From Moraxella macacae 0408225 (lineage in GTDB: Bacteria; Pseudomonadota; Gammaproteobacteria; Pseudomonadales; Moraxellaceae): a DNA stretch of 64,000 nt. This document shows, in pieces, positions 46,981 through 54,273 of this stretch. The position numbers were made by a program, and so were the translations under genes. The stretch spans positions 801,594 to 865,593 of the forward strand of contig NZ_ANIN01000002.1 of the NCBI RefSeq assembly GCF_000320365.1, given 5' to 3'. Under the pieces are notes generated by a model, which had not been told where the DNA came from, did not search any database, and was given only the letters and a program-made list of their open reading frames with translations. Numbering within the stretch: the stretch's first letter is position 1; each line of letters begins with the position of its first letter.

Positions 46981-47105
46981 CCTTTGGTTTGTTTAAAAAC
47001 CTATCACCGAAAACGCCAAGTTAGGGTGATAGAGAACTTGCAGGATTGGCGTACCGTACCAAAGGCAAACGGCGTATCTTGCGATACTCCCACAACTCCC
47101 TATCA
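46981..47105 (-). ncRNA. C4-like antisense leader L3 of the BRO gene
   Basis: Loop CCUUUGGU (47058-47065), held by CCGU/ACGG (47054-47072), is the exact complement of ACCAAAGG (46981-46988), the BRO ribosome site. GUAUC-GCAA-GAUAC lies 5' of it. An 8-bp stem CUAUCACC/GGUGAUAG (47001-47032) with the shared CCCUAA loop start lies 3'. Element order is the same as in L1, L2 and L4, though the base sequence of the stems differs. Confidence 0.65.
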
Positions 47106-47205
47106 TATAGAGACATTGCAACAAAAAACACGCTTAAAGGCGTGTTCTTATCGCCAAAGGTTTCGGAACGCCAATTCCGACGCTAGATTTTGCTAGCATT
47201 TAATT

Positions 47206-47234
47206 ATCATACAAAAAACAACCCAATAAGTCAA
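47206..47234 (-). promoter_or_regulatory. Promoter for the L3/BRO module
   Basis: The minus strand reads TTGACT, 17 bases, TATGAT, five of six at both boxes. It lies between the last coiled-coil gene (ends 47272) and the BRO leader. Confidence 0.78.
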
Positions 47235-47271
47235 GCCCTTCTTTCATTTTTCTTATTCATCACCCTTTTGC

Positions 47272-47538
47272 TTACAAAACCTTACCTAACAAAAACACAA
47301 CAAGCCCTCCTGTCAAAAGCGTGGTGGCAATTGGCAACCAAGGATACCAGGCAAGTTCTTTGGTTAGTTTTTCGGTTCTTGCACGGCTTTCGGCCATGTC
47401 TTGTTCGAGGCGTTTGCGGCTTTCTTCCATTCTTTGCCGGCTTTCTTCTATATCAAGGTTTAATTTGGCAATGTCTAACATTTTTTGTAACCTTTGTAGT
47501 TCATCATTGGTTAAATCTGCTAAATTTTCAGGGAGCAT
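47272..47538 (-). CDS. Tail-anchored coiled-coil protein, paralogue A
   Basis: 88 residues. N-terminal motif MLPENLADLTNDELQRLQKM, then a coil of heptads and hendecads (SRQRMEESRKRLEQDMAESR), the motif LTKELAWYPWLPIATTLLTG, and a C-terminal membrane helix ending in GLVVFLLGKVL. Last of four tandem paralogues transcribed from 48704. It should be anchored by its tail in the inner membrane with the coil in the cytoplasm. The W-type C-terminus is shared with paralogue D, the EN-type N-terminus with B. Family not recognised; superinfection exclusion or another membrane-linked phage function is possible. Confidence 0.78.
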   Translation of the reverse strand: MLPENLADLTNDELQRLQKMLDIAKLNLDIEESRQRMEESRKRLEQDMAESRARTEKLTKELAWYPWLPIATTLLTGGLVVFLLGKVL

Positions 47539-47580
47539 TTTGATCTACTTTATAGCACTTTGTTTTTTATAGCACTTTGT

Positions 47581-47949
47581 TTAAAGCAATTTGGTGATTA
47601 ATGCCCCCATAAGACCCGCTATAAGCGCAGTTGTTATGGTGATATAGGGGTAAAACCTTGCTTCTTTGTCAATCTTTTGTTGCTCGGCTCGGAATTTGTC
47701 ATTTTCAACACGCATTTGTTCAACTGTGGCACGACTTTCCTCCGTTCGTTGCCTGCTTTCTTCTATGCGTTGCCTACTTTCTTCTAAATCTTTATCGAAG
47801 CGTTTTCGGCTTTCTTCCATTCTCTGCCGGCTTTCTGCTATATCTTGTTGAATTCTAGCAATATCGTGATTTAATTTGGCAATGTCTAACATTTTCTCTA
47901 GCCTCTGTAACTCATGATCGGTTAAGTCTTCTAAATTTTCAGGGAGCAT
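47581..47949 (-). CDS. Tail-anchored coiled-coil protein, paralogue B
   Basis: 122 residues, the longest of the four. N-terminal motif MLPENLEDLTDHELQRLEKM, then about 65 residues of coil with repeated ESRQR and EESRK steps (7- and 11-residue spacing), the motif KEARFYPYITITTALIAG, and a C-terminal membrane helix ending ALITKLL. The extra length relative to C lies wholly in the coil, as expected if repeat units are gained or lost. EN-type start as in A, F-type end as in C. 25 bases after C. Function unknown. Confidence 0.78.
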   Translation of the reverse strand: MLPENLEDLTDHELQRLEKMLDIAKLNHDIARIQQDIAESRQRMEESRKRFDKDLEESRQRIEESRQRTEESRATVEQMRVENDKFRAEQQKIDKEARFYPYITITTALIAGLMGALITKLL

Positions 47950-47974
47950 TTTGGTCTACTTTATAGCACTTTGT

Positions 47975-48226
47975 TTAAAGCAATTGGGTGATTAAAGCCA
48001 CAACAAGTCCGCCGATCATTGCACTGATTAGCGTGATATAGGGGTAAAACCGTGCTTCTTTGGCAATTTTTTCGGTATTGGCTTTCATTTGCTCAACTGT
48101 AGCACGGCTTTCATTCACGCTTTGCCGCGTCATTTCTATATCCGCTTGGATTTTGGCAATGTCTAACATTTTCTCTAGCCTTTGTAGTTCGTGATCGGTT
48201 AAATCTTCTAGGTTGTTGGGGAGCAT
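47975..48226 (-). CDS. Tail-anchored coiled-coil protein, paralogue C
   Basis: 83 residues, the shortest copy. N-terminal MLPNNLEDLTDHELQRLEKM, a single short coil (QADIEMTRQSVNESRATVEQ), then KEARFYPYITLISAMIGG and a membrane helix ending ALITQLL. Its first 45 residues nearly equal those of D, its end that of B, which points to recombination between copies. Ribosome site AAAAGGT at the end of gene D. Function unknown. Confidence 0.78.
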   Translation of the reverse strand: MLPNNLEDLTDHELQRLEKMLDIAKIQADIEMTRQSVNESRATVEQMKANTEKIAKEARFYPYITLISAMIGGLVVALITQLL

Positions 48227-48241
48227 GTTTTACCTTTTTGC

Positions 48242-48595
48242 TTACAAAACCTTGCCTAACAAAAACACAACAAAACCGCCTGTTAAAATACCCGTCAAAA
48301 GCGTGGTGGCAATTTGTAGCCAAGGATACCAGGCAAGTTCTTTGGTTAGTTTGGCGGTATTGATTCGGCTCTCCTCCATTCTTTGCCTGCTTTCTTCTAA
48401 GTCTTTTTCGAGGCGTTTTCGGCTTTCTTCCATTCTTTCTCGGCTTTCTTCTAAGTCTTTATCGAGTCTTTTTTGGCTTTCATTCACGCTTTGCCGCGTC
48501 ATTTCTATATCCGCTTGGATTTTGGCAATGTCTATCATGGTTTTTAGCCTTTGTAGTTCGTGATCGGTTAAATCTTCTAGGTTGTTGGGGAGCAT
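48242..48595 (-). CDS. Tail-anchored coiled-coil protein, paralogue D
   Basis: 117 residues. N-terminal MLPNNLEDLTDHELQRLKTM, a long coil with three near-identical steps (RLDKDLEESRERMEESRK), then LTKELAWYPWLQIATTLLTG and a membrane helix ending GGFVVFLLGKVL. First gene of the array. Its own promoter lies 109 to 137 bases upstream. A 24-base piece identical to the 3' end of a paralogue (GGTTTTGTAAGCAAAAGG) precedes its ATG, as if a fifth copy had been deleted. Function unknown. Confidence 0.78.
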   Translation of the reverse strand: MLPNNLEDLTDHELQRLKTMIDIAKIQADIEMTRQSVNESQKRLDKDLEESRERMEESRKRLEKDLEESRQRMEESRINTAKLTKELAWYPWLQIATTLLTGILTGGFVVFLLGKVL

Positions 48596-48703
48596 ATTTT
48601 ACCTTTTGCTTACAAAACCCTGCTTAAAACCACCGTAATAAATTATAGGCTATCCCAGTGGAACTCACCAATACAGCTTACAGTAGTTATATCACATTGA
48701 ATA

Positions 48704-48732
48704 ATTATACAGTCAAATCAAAACCATTGCAA
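48704..48732 (-). promoter_or_regulatory. Promoter of the coiled-coil array
   Basis: The minus strand reads TTGCAA, 17 bases, TATAAT (perfect -10). It lies in the 193-base gap between the tail chaperone T frame and paralogue D, so the array can be expressed apart from the late operon, as phage morons are. Confidence 0.7.
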
Positions 48733-48788
48733 ACCTGTCTATAATCAGTAGATTTGCATAGATTTTAAAAAAAGTTAGTAGCCCAATT

Positions 48789-49118
48789 TCAACCAAGCCG
48801 ATTAAACATCGCCAACGTCCGCTCCATTTGGCGTTGTAGCTCCGCCTTTTGCTGTTCTAGTTCATGGGCTTTACGTTCATCGTCCGTCATAGGATTTGGA
48901 TCAATAATGATATAATCAGACAACTTACCGCCTGCTATAGCATGGGCAACTAAAGCAGACTGTATGTCGCCACGATACCCACCAAAAGGATCCAGGCGGT
49001 CATATGCTTGCCACTCAGCAAACTCATGCACACTAAGCGTACGCTCAAGCTCGCTTACGGTTTTACCAAGATGCCCTGCCAATTTAAACAAAAACCGACG
49101 CTGACGGTCGGCTATGAG
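48789..49118 (-). CDS. T: Tail assembly chaperone extension (lambda T-like), made by -1 frameshift
   Basis: The frame has no good start of its own. Read from the slip site it gives 109 residues: LIADRQRRFLFKLAGHLGKT, VHEFAEWQAYDRLDPFGGYR, and a Gln/Glu-rich end. The FKLAGHLGKTVSEL...EFAEW pattern is that of lambda gpT. As in lambda, it should be made only as a G-T fusion (about 222 residues in all) that recruits tail tube subunits to the tape measure. It is followed by the cargo region, not directly by the tape measure. Confidence 0.85.
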   Translation of the reverse strand, partial: LIADRQRRFLFKLAGHLGKTVSELERTLSVHEFAEWQAYDRLDPFGGYRGDIQSALVAHAIAGGKLSDYIIIDPNPMTDDERKAHELEQQKAELQRQMERTLAMFNRLG

Positions 49119-49125
49119 TTTTTTT
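49101..49125 (-). promoter_or_regulatory. Programmed -1 frameshift site between tail genes G and T
   Basis: In the G frame the codons are GAA AAA AAC TCA TAG. A AAA AAC (49118-49124) is a classical slippery heptamer in the correct phase. Six bases further a CCGAC/GTCGG hairpin with a 7-base loop can form. Slipping back one base leads directly into the T frame. Confidence 0.85.
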
Positions 49126-49456
49126 CGTGGTCGTCCATATCAACGTCCAGTCCATTGAGTTTATTAATCTCTTTAATCACTGCCAACATGGCTTTAAAAT
49201 TAATCTGATTAATCTTATCCAAATCGCCAATGTCAAATAGACGATTGCCTTTTTCATCACACACACCAAAAATAAAAGACAATGCCATATTATTGTTTTC
49301 ATCATCTTTTAAATATTTGGCAATTTGTGCTTGCTCGCCTACGCTAATTTGACGGATATAAATATCACCATCAAACTCTAAAATATTGATTTTCTTTGGT
49401 GCATTGCTTGCTGATAACCCCACCAACAGTGCATTTGCAATCGTTGCTTTGCTCAT
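49112..49456 (-). CDS. G: Tail assembly chaperone (lambda G-like)
   Basis: 114 residues (MSKATIANALLVGLSASNAP, VGEQAQIAKYLKDDENNN, VIKEINKLNGLDVDMDDHEK). Size, acidic helical make-up and place between the tail tube and T genes fit the G chaperone of siphoviruses. It is not part of the finished tail. The last three codons form the slippery site that yields G-T. 23 bases after the tail tube gene. Sequence identity to lambda G is low, so the call rests on synteny and the frameshift. Confidence 0.85.
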   Translation of the reverse strand: MSKATIANALLVGLSASNAPKKINILEFDGDIYIRQISVGEQAQIAKYLKDDENNNMALSFIFGVCDEKGNRLFDIGDLDKINQINFKAMLAVIKEINKLNGLDVDMDDHEKNS

Positions 49457-49479
49457 AAATAATCACCTTTTTGTTAAGT

Positions 49480-49905
49480 TTAAATTTTGGTTAAATCACT
49501 TGTGATTGTGATTGTGCCTGTTTTGCGGATTTTCTTTTTGGTGTCTGAATTGTCTGCGGTCAATTTGACAATCATGCCTTTAAATTGACGCGACTCGCTT
49601 GGTGCAGACACATATTTTAATTGCCAAAAAAGCTCTGTGCCACTCTCAAAACTCGTTTGTAGCAATTGGTGTGTGCTGTCTTCTAAGTCTAAGACATACT
49701 CAAACTCAATTTCGGACTCTTCTTTAAAATTCACAACAGCCTTAATGGTGCGGTTGTCGTCTGTGGCGGTTACCTCGTCTGTGGTTTTTTCCTCGGAAGG
49801 GTGATCGCATTTTTGCAAATGTTCCACTTTCTGATAATCATCGTCGCGTGTTGATACGTTTAATGTAAAAAAGCTATCTGCCAAATTTTCTACAACTTTT
49901 GCCAT
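49480..49905 (-). CDS. Tail tube protein
   Basis: 141 residues, mostly beta with an acidic, Thr-rich character: KVEHLQKCDHPSEEKTTDEV, VNFKEESEIEFEYVLDL, LFWQLKYVSAPSESRQFKGM, ending KTGTITITSDLTKI. The final ITITS strand and overall layout fit major tail tube proteins of the HK97/lambda V type without the extra Ig-like domain. It lies between the tail completion gene and G, as expected. It should polymerise into hexameric rings around the tape measure. Confidence 0.85.
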   Translation of the reverse strand: MAKVVENLADSFFTLNVSTRDDDYQKVEHLQKCDHPSEEKTTDEVTATDDNRTIKAVVNFKEESEIEFEYVLDLEDSTHQLLQTSFESGTELFWQLKYVSAPSESRQFKGMIVKLTADNSDTKKKIRKTGTITITSDLTKI

Positions 49906-49938
49906 AAAATAACTCCTATTGTGGTGGTTAAAAAACTT

Positions 49939-50298
49939 CTAATTCATGCTTAAAGTTTGCCAAAAACCATATTCAATTATGGCTCTAAACAATCCGCTTT
50001 CTTTATCATAAACATATTGCATGCCGTGATAAATAGACGGTTTAATGCGATCTAATTCATTGACAACCTGATAAGACAATGCCAAACAATCATCATAATC
50101 TTGACAATAAACATCTATTTGCACATTTGTCCACTCGTGTCCTGTAATGCCATACAAAGAATTATCAGGTTCGGTGCTGATAATTTGATAAACGATATAG
50201 GGTGGTTTGTTTGGGGTATTTTTGGGGATAAATAGTGGATAGCATTTACCGTCCACAAATTGAGCTAATTTGTCATATATGATTTGACTGGCGTTCAT
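49939..50298 (-). CDS. Tail terminator / completion protein (DUF3168-like)
   Basis: 119 residues. Marks: IYDKLAQFVDGKCYPLF, KPPYIVYQIISTEPDNSLYG, and WTNVQIDVYCQDYDDCLALS with ALSYQVVNELDRI. These fit the DUF3168/gp17 family of ring proteins that end the tail tube and join it to the head. It overlaps the HK97-gp10-like gene by four bases and precedes the tail tube gene. Cysteines are more frequent than usual. The assignment is by pattern and order. Confidence 0.83.
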   Translation of the reverse strand: MNASQIIYDKLAQFVDGKCYPLFIPKNTPNKPPYIVYQIISTEPDNSLYGITGHEWTNVQIDVYCQDYDDCLALSYQVVNELDRIKPSIYHGMQYVYDKESGLFRAIIEYGFWQTLSMN

Positions 50299-50768
50299 TT
50301 TATGATCTTATCAATTTCGTCTTTTAAGGTTTTTGCAAACGCATTGACAGCAATTTGCACATTTTTATCAAATGCAGGGCGTAAAAATGGCATAGCAGGG
50401 GTATGAATTGTGCCGTATTCCACAAAATGCCAGTAATTGGGATATTCTTTTTGTTTTGTGCCTTTACCAACATAAATCCCCATTGCCACGCCTTGACCGC
50501 CAAGTTCGCCCATCTCGTGTTTTGGCACTTTGCGTTTGCGAATGGCAGAACGAAGCAGTCCACGTTGAACAATCACCCTCCGACCGCTTTTGGTTATCAT
50601 AATATGCGGTTCTTGGGCTACGGTTGCATAAAATTTGGCATCTTTGCGTATGGGATTTAAGGCTTGATTTAAGGCCTTTGACAAAATTTTGTCTTTTAGC
50701 TTATTGTCAAGCTCGGCTATGGCTTGGTTGAATATATCCAAGCCTGCCACATCAATACTGCCTATCAT
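50295..50768 (-). CDS. HK97 gp10-like head-tail protein
   Basis: 157 residues. Visible marks: LDKILSKALNQA-like helix (KDKILSKALNQALNPIRKDA), RGLLRSAIRKRKVP, and the family end YWHFVEYGTIHTPAMPFLRP. The last motif is diagnostic for HK97-gp10 proteins. They lie in the neck and help join completed heads to tails. The start overlaps the end of the head closure gene by 17 bases, and the end overlaps the DUF3168 gene by four, showing a tightly packed operon. Confidence 0.92.
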   Translation of the reverse strand: MIGSIDVAGLDIFNQAIAELDNKLKDKILSKALNQALNPIRKDAKFYATVAQEPHIMITKSGRRVIVQRGLLRSAIRKRKVPKHEMGELGGQGVAMGIYVGKGTKQKEYPNYWHFVEYGTIHTPAMPFLRPAFDKNVQIAVNAFAKTLKDEIDKIIK

Positions 50769-51093
50769 CTGCCACTCCTTTTAGTATCAATGTCAAATAT
50801 TCTTTACCGCTTTGATTGTCTGCAAGTGGTTCGCCAACAATCTCATACATACGCCCTGCATATTGCACACGCATACTATGGATTAAATCAGTGCGATGGC
50901 GGATTTTGGCTTTTGCTGTGATGTTGGTTTGCTGAGTTTGCCCTGCAATAATATCCTTGACAGATAAGGGAGTAAAGTGTCCGTAAATCGTGCGGATATG
51001 CTCCCATTGTGTAACACGCACCGCCCCAGTTGGTGAACGAATGGCAGTTTGCTGATAAATTTTTAATCGATGACGTAATTCTGTGGCTTTCAT
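50752..51093 (-). CDS. Head closure protein (SPP1 gp16-like)
   Basis: 113 residues, a small beta-barrel: MKATELRHRLKIYQQTAIRS, VTQWEHIRTIYGHFTPLSVK, HRTDLIHSMRVQYAGRMYEI and YLTLILKGV. The pattern of an N-terminal LRHRITI-like start and the RYxGRxYEI strand is that of phage head-tail joining proteins. It would close the portal channel after packaging. It sits between the connector and gp10-like genes. The adaptor gene is 21 bases upstream. Confidence 0.9.
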   Translation of the reverse strand: MKATELRHRLKIYQQTAIRSPTGAVRVTQWEHIRTIYGHFTPLSVKDIIAGQTQQTNITAKAKIRHRTDLIHSMRVQYAGRMYEIVGEPLADNQSGKEYLTLILKGVADDRQY

Positions 51094-51114
51094 GCGCTTT
51101 TCCTAATCGTTTTC

Positions 51115-51399
51115 CTAAATCGTGGGCGTGCGATAAGGTGACAAAATTTGGCGAACTGGAGCAGGTAAAAAGTTGCCAAATTCTGCCCCATTTTCGCTGT
51201 TGCGATTGTCATCAAAATAGCCAGTCATCAGCAGTGTTGCCGTTTTTAATACAGGCAACATCTCGTTTGTTATTTCATCTGTGATATAGTTTTTAACCAA
51301 CAGTGTGGCGGTTTGTAGATAAATCTTTAAAATCTTGTCATGGTCGTTGTCATCATAACGCAAGTGGTGTTTAACTTCGTCAAGCGTGGCAAATTCCAT
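51115..51399 (-). CDS. Head-tail connector (gp6-like adaptor)
   Basis: 94 residues. Marks: FATLDEVKHHLRYDDNDHDK, LKIYLQTATLLVKNYI, and VLKTATLLMTGYFDDNRN ending PAPVRQILSPYR. This is the gp6-like adaptor (Phage_connect_1) pattern: three helices, YFDDNR, and PxxVxxLLxPYR. It forms a ring under the portal. It lies two bases after the portal stop and before the closure gene, as in HK97. Confidence 0.92.
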   Translation of the reverse strand: MEFATLDEVKHHLRYDDNDHDKILKIYLQTATLLVKNYITDEITNEMLPVLKTATLLMTGYFDDNRNSENGAEFGNFLPAPVRQILSPYRTPTI

Positions 51400-51401
51400 T
51401 G

Positions 51402-52706
51402 TTAATCCTCCAATTGAGCATAAGCTTTAACGCGCGGTTTTGGTTTTGGTGTTTTGAGTGATTTTTCACTTTGGGCGTTAAATGGATTGTCGCTGTTGTC
51501 GCGTTTTGCCAGAGCTTCAAGACTATAATTTTGTTGCTGCATAAGCGGTGAATCACCGCCAACAACAGGTGGCAAACCTAGTGTGGCTCGTGCTTCATTG
51601 GGGCTAAAAATACCACTCAATGTTCCTTCTTTTAAATAAGTGATTTGGCTTGTGCTGTCCATACGGATTAAGGCGGATAAATTTGCTTCGCATTCTACGC
51701 CTTTTTCAAAACCTAAGTGTTCATCAAGCAGATTTTCAATAGCCTCTATATAGTGTTGCAAACAATCACTATAATAAATCTCGTTTAAATCCGATGGTTT
51801 TTGCCCTGCTTTTAATTCACCCATGCCAACCTTGTAAGCTGGTACATGAAATACCGAGCATACTGTCTCACCACTCATTTTTAGCTGTTCTAAGGCTTGA
51901 GCATCTGATGATGACATGCCAATGCTTTCATACTTTGCACCATCTCCTAACACTGCAATACCGCCACGATTAATTCCACTATAATTGGCTTGCCATTCAG
52001 CCTTAACTTTGTCCGCTTTGGCTTGGTCTATGCTTGAAGGAACAGACAAAATACCGCTAGGGCGCGATGAGTTGCCAAAAAAAGTTTTAGATCCTGTCTG
52101 TATGCAAAGCCCCAATCCCACGCTTACAGCACACGCCGTTAAAGGTGATAACCCAACAAGTGGGTGATAAAAACAGTTGTAACGGTCGTGAATAATCTCG
52201 CTTGCTGGCACAATCATGTCATGGGTGATATTAAATAACTTATCAGCACTGATTTGGTAAAAAACATCACCATGATTAGACACCAAAACCTTGACGCGAT
52301 CAGGGTTTAAAACGTGCAATTGCCATACATCACCAAAAATATCAAACTGTTTCAAAATATAAGCGTTGCCACGCAATAACTTAGAATTTATCCAGTTTTC
52401 AACAAATTGTTGCCATGTCTGTATTTTGTTTGGCTTAGCAAGTATTGATTTGGTGCGTGATTTGGCTGGCAACAATACGCCATTTTTGACGGATTTGGTG
52501 GCAATACGTAACTTGCCAACATCGGAGCTAATAAGCGACACGCACGCAAAAACAGCGTGAAAGCTTATCACATCGGTGCGTTTTAACTCATCATTTTTTT
52601 GCCACGCGCCACTATAAGGTTCGTGGATAAGCGGTTGCCACGTGGTGATGGGTGTTGCATTAACCGACTTTTTACCAAACAATCTATCAAACAATCGCAT
52701 TTGCAT
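51402..52706 (-). CDS. Portal protein, HK97 type
   Basis: 434 residues. Marks: VFACVSLISSDVGKL, LLRGNAYILKQFD, LHVLNPDRVKVLVSNHGDVF, the wing and stem region SVGLGLCIQTGSKTFFGNSS, and SGETVCSVFHVPAYKVGMGE, ending in a basic Pro/Lys-rich tail. It forms the dodecameric DNA gate at one capsid vertex. A second ATG at 52700 is possible. Its start overlaps the small gene 52687 to 52884 by 20 bases. Order portal-adaptor-closure is normal for HK97-like heads, though here the capsid gene comes before the portal. Confidence 0.94.
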   Translation of the reverse strand: MQMRLFDRLFGKKSVNATPITTWQPLIHEPYSGAWQKNDELKRTDVISFHAVFACVSLISSDVGKLRIATKSVKNGVLLPAKSRTKSILAKPNKIQTWQQFVENWINSKLLRGNAYILKQFDIFGDVWQLHVLNPDRVKVLVSNHGDVFYQISADKLFNITHDMIVPASEIIHDRYNCFYHPLVGLSPLTACAVSVGLGLCIQTGSKTFFGNSSRPSGILSVPSSIDQAKADKVKAEWQANYSGINRGGIAVLGDGAKYESIGMSSSDAQALEQLKMSGETVCSVFHVPAYKVGMGELKAGQKPSDLNEIYYSDCLQHYIEAIENLLDEHLGFEKGVECEANLSALIRMDSTSQITYLKEGTLSGIFSPNEARATLGLPPVVGGDSPLMQQQNYSLEALAKRDNSDNPFNAQSEKSLKTPKPKPRVKAYAQLED

Positions 52707-52884
52707 TTTCCGTGGCTTTGGCTTTTTTGGTTCGTTTTTTGGGCTTGGCTATTGCATCTTGCTCACTCTCCTGATAATTCTTGGCAATTTCAAGGGCAAT
52801 TAATACTTTTGCTTGATCGTCTGGTATGTCGGCAATATCGCCCGCTTGCCCAAGAGGGGCATTTTTAAGATATCTGATTTTCAT
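52687..52884 (-). CDS. Small phage head-region protein
   Basis: 65 residues. A compact N-terminal part (MKIRYLKNAPLGQAGDIADI, DDQAKVLIALEIAKNY) leads to a very basic Lys/Ala tail (KPKKRTKKAKATENANA). Similar short proteins occur between the capsid and portal genes of other phages, often annotated only as hypothetical. The N-terminal strand pair with the G-x-x-G turn looks like a small beta-clip. The basic tail could touch DNA. Role unknown; overlap with the portal start suggests coupled translation. Confidence 0.72.
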   Translation of the reverse strand: MKIRYLKNAPLGQAGDIADIPDDQAKVLIALEIAKNYQESEQDAIAKPKKRTKKAKATENANAIV

Positions 52885-52926
52885 ACAATTCCCAAACTTA
52901 GCCTGTGTGTTTTTTACCTGTGTGTT

Positions 52927-54273
52927 TTAGCCTGTGTACTTAATATAACCCACCGCTTGGACGTGGCGTTTTTTCCAGCGGATAAAGCGCTCGGCGCGGA
53001 TGGCGGTTAAATTATGCTGAAACAGGTTTATCATTTTTGGCGATGCGTCATCACCCATGTTAATGGTTGCTTCAGTAGATACTGAAAAATCCACACCACC
53101 GTCATCAGCAAGCAGAATTTCGCTTGGAACAATCAGTACAATCTTGTCGCTCAAATTGCCAGATGTTTGCACTGGCAAGCCCTTGAACGAACGCTCACCA
53201 ACCAAATTCATACCCTCAAAATAAGTTCGTCCCAGTGTGTCTCTCATACTGCTAATTTGCATGGCTCTCGTCTCACTCATAGCCCATATAGCACCCTCTA
53301 GCCCAATGCCAGCATTCACCATTTGAGAAATAAGCGTTTGCGTGTCAGCATCAATCTTATCGGCGGTTATGCCAGTTGCTTCAACAGCAACCACCCCATT
53401 TAGCACAGATGCAGGCGATTCTGTAGTTTCGGTTTTATCAGGGTCAAAAAACTGATTGTCAATAAACTGAGCAACCGTTTTTACCAAATCATCACGCACA
53501 AGCTGATCGGCTTTTGGATTGCTAAAGCGGATTAATTCATCAGATAAAAGCACAATCCCTGCAATTTTGGCGTGTCCTAGAGTCATAGAACCAAATTGTG
53601 GATTGCCAACAGGTTTCATTTTGCCCTCGCCTACCCAACCTACAGAACCGCTTGCGGTTTGAGTTGGAATTTTGACGTTAAAAGGAACTTGACGCATGTT
53701 GCTTGCGATTTTATCCACAACGGTTTTTTGACGCACAAGTTCTATAAACTCGCTTGCTAAATTGGCATAATCTACCAATTCTTTACCAAAATTGCTCTCC
53801 GTAGTCGTACCAACAACCGCTTTTTGCACACACGCATTTACCACGTTATCAGGAGCTTGCCAACTTTCTAGCACTTCACGCGTGGTAACACCGCCTTTAG
53901 ACTTAGTGGCAATGGCGGATGCTTTTACCAACATCGCAAAACCTACCCCTTGCTCTAAGTGTCGCAAGTTTTTGGCTTGCAACACTGCAGGAATGGGTGC
54001 ACCAATTGCCGAGGCTTGTGCTTGCTCTGGATTTTGTCCGTCAATTGCCGTCATGCTTGGTGTGGCATTTTCTACCGATTTAATAAGTTTTTCCAATCGA
54101 TTGGCAGATTTTTCAAGACGGGCAATATCATCTTCAAGCTCAGCAATGGTATTTTCGTCATCATCACTTGGCGTATGGCCAGCCACTACCGATTTTGTCA
54201 TCATCTCGCCAATGTGCTTTTGTTTGGCTTGGATTGTGGCTTGGATTTGAGTTAGTTGTGCTTTGTAGTTCAT
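52927..54273 (-). CDS. Major capsid protein, HK97 type
   Basis: 448 residues. The first 75 residues are a charged coiled coil (delta domain, ENTIAELEDDIARLEKSANR) removed by the prohead protease. The HK97 fold follows: ELVRQKTVVDKIASNMRQVP, GSVGWVGEGKMKPVGNPQFG, LSDELIRFSNPKADQLVRDD, GAIWAMSETRAMQISSMRD, and the end AIRAERFIRWKKRHVQAVGY. It builds the icosahedral head. The start overlaps the protease stop as ATGA, so the two are translated together. Confidence 0.95.
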   Translation of the reverse strand: MNYKAQLTQIQATIQAKQKHIGEMMTKSVVAGHTPSDDDENTIAELEDDIARLEKSANRLEKLIKSVENATPSMTAIDGQNPEQAQASAIGAPIPAVLQAKNLRHLEQGVGFAMLVKASAIATKSKGGVTTREVLESWQAPDNVVNACVQKAVVGTTTESNFGKELVDYANLASEFIELVRQKTVVDKIASNMRQVPFNVKIPTQTASGSVGWVGEGKMKPVGNPQFGSMTLGHAKIAGIVLLSDELIRFSNPKADQLVRDDLVKTVAQFIDNQFFDPDKTETTESPASVLNGVVAVEATGITADKIDADTQTLISQMVNAGIGLEGAIWAMSETRAMQISSMRDTLGRTYFEGMNLVGERSFKGLPVQTSGNLSDKIVLIVPSEILLADDGGVDFSVSTEATINMGDDASPKMINLFQHNLTAIRAERFIRWKKRHVQAVGYIKYTG

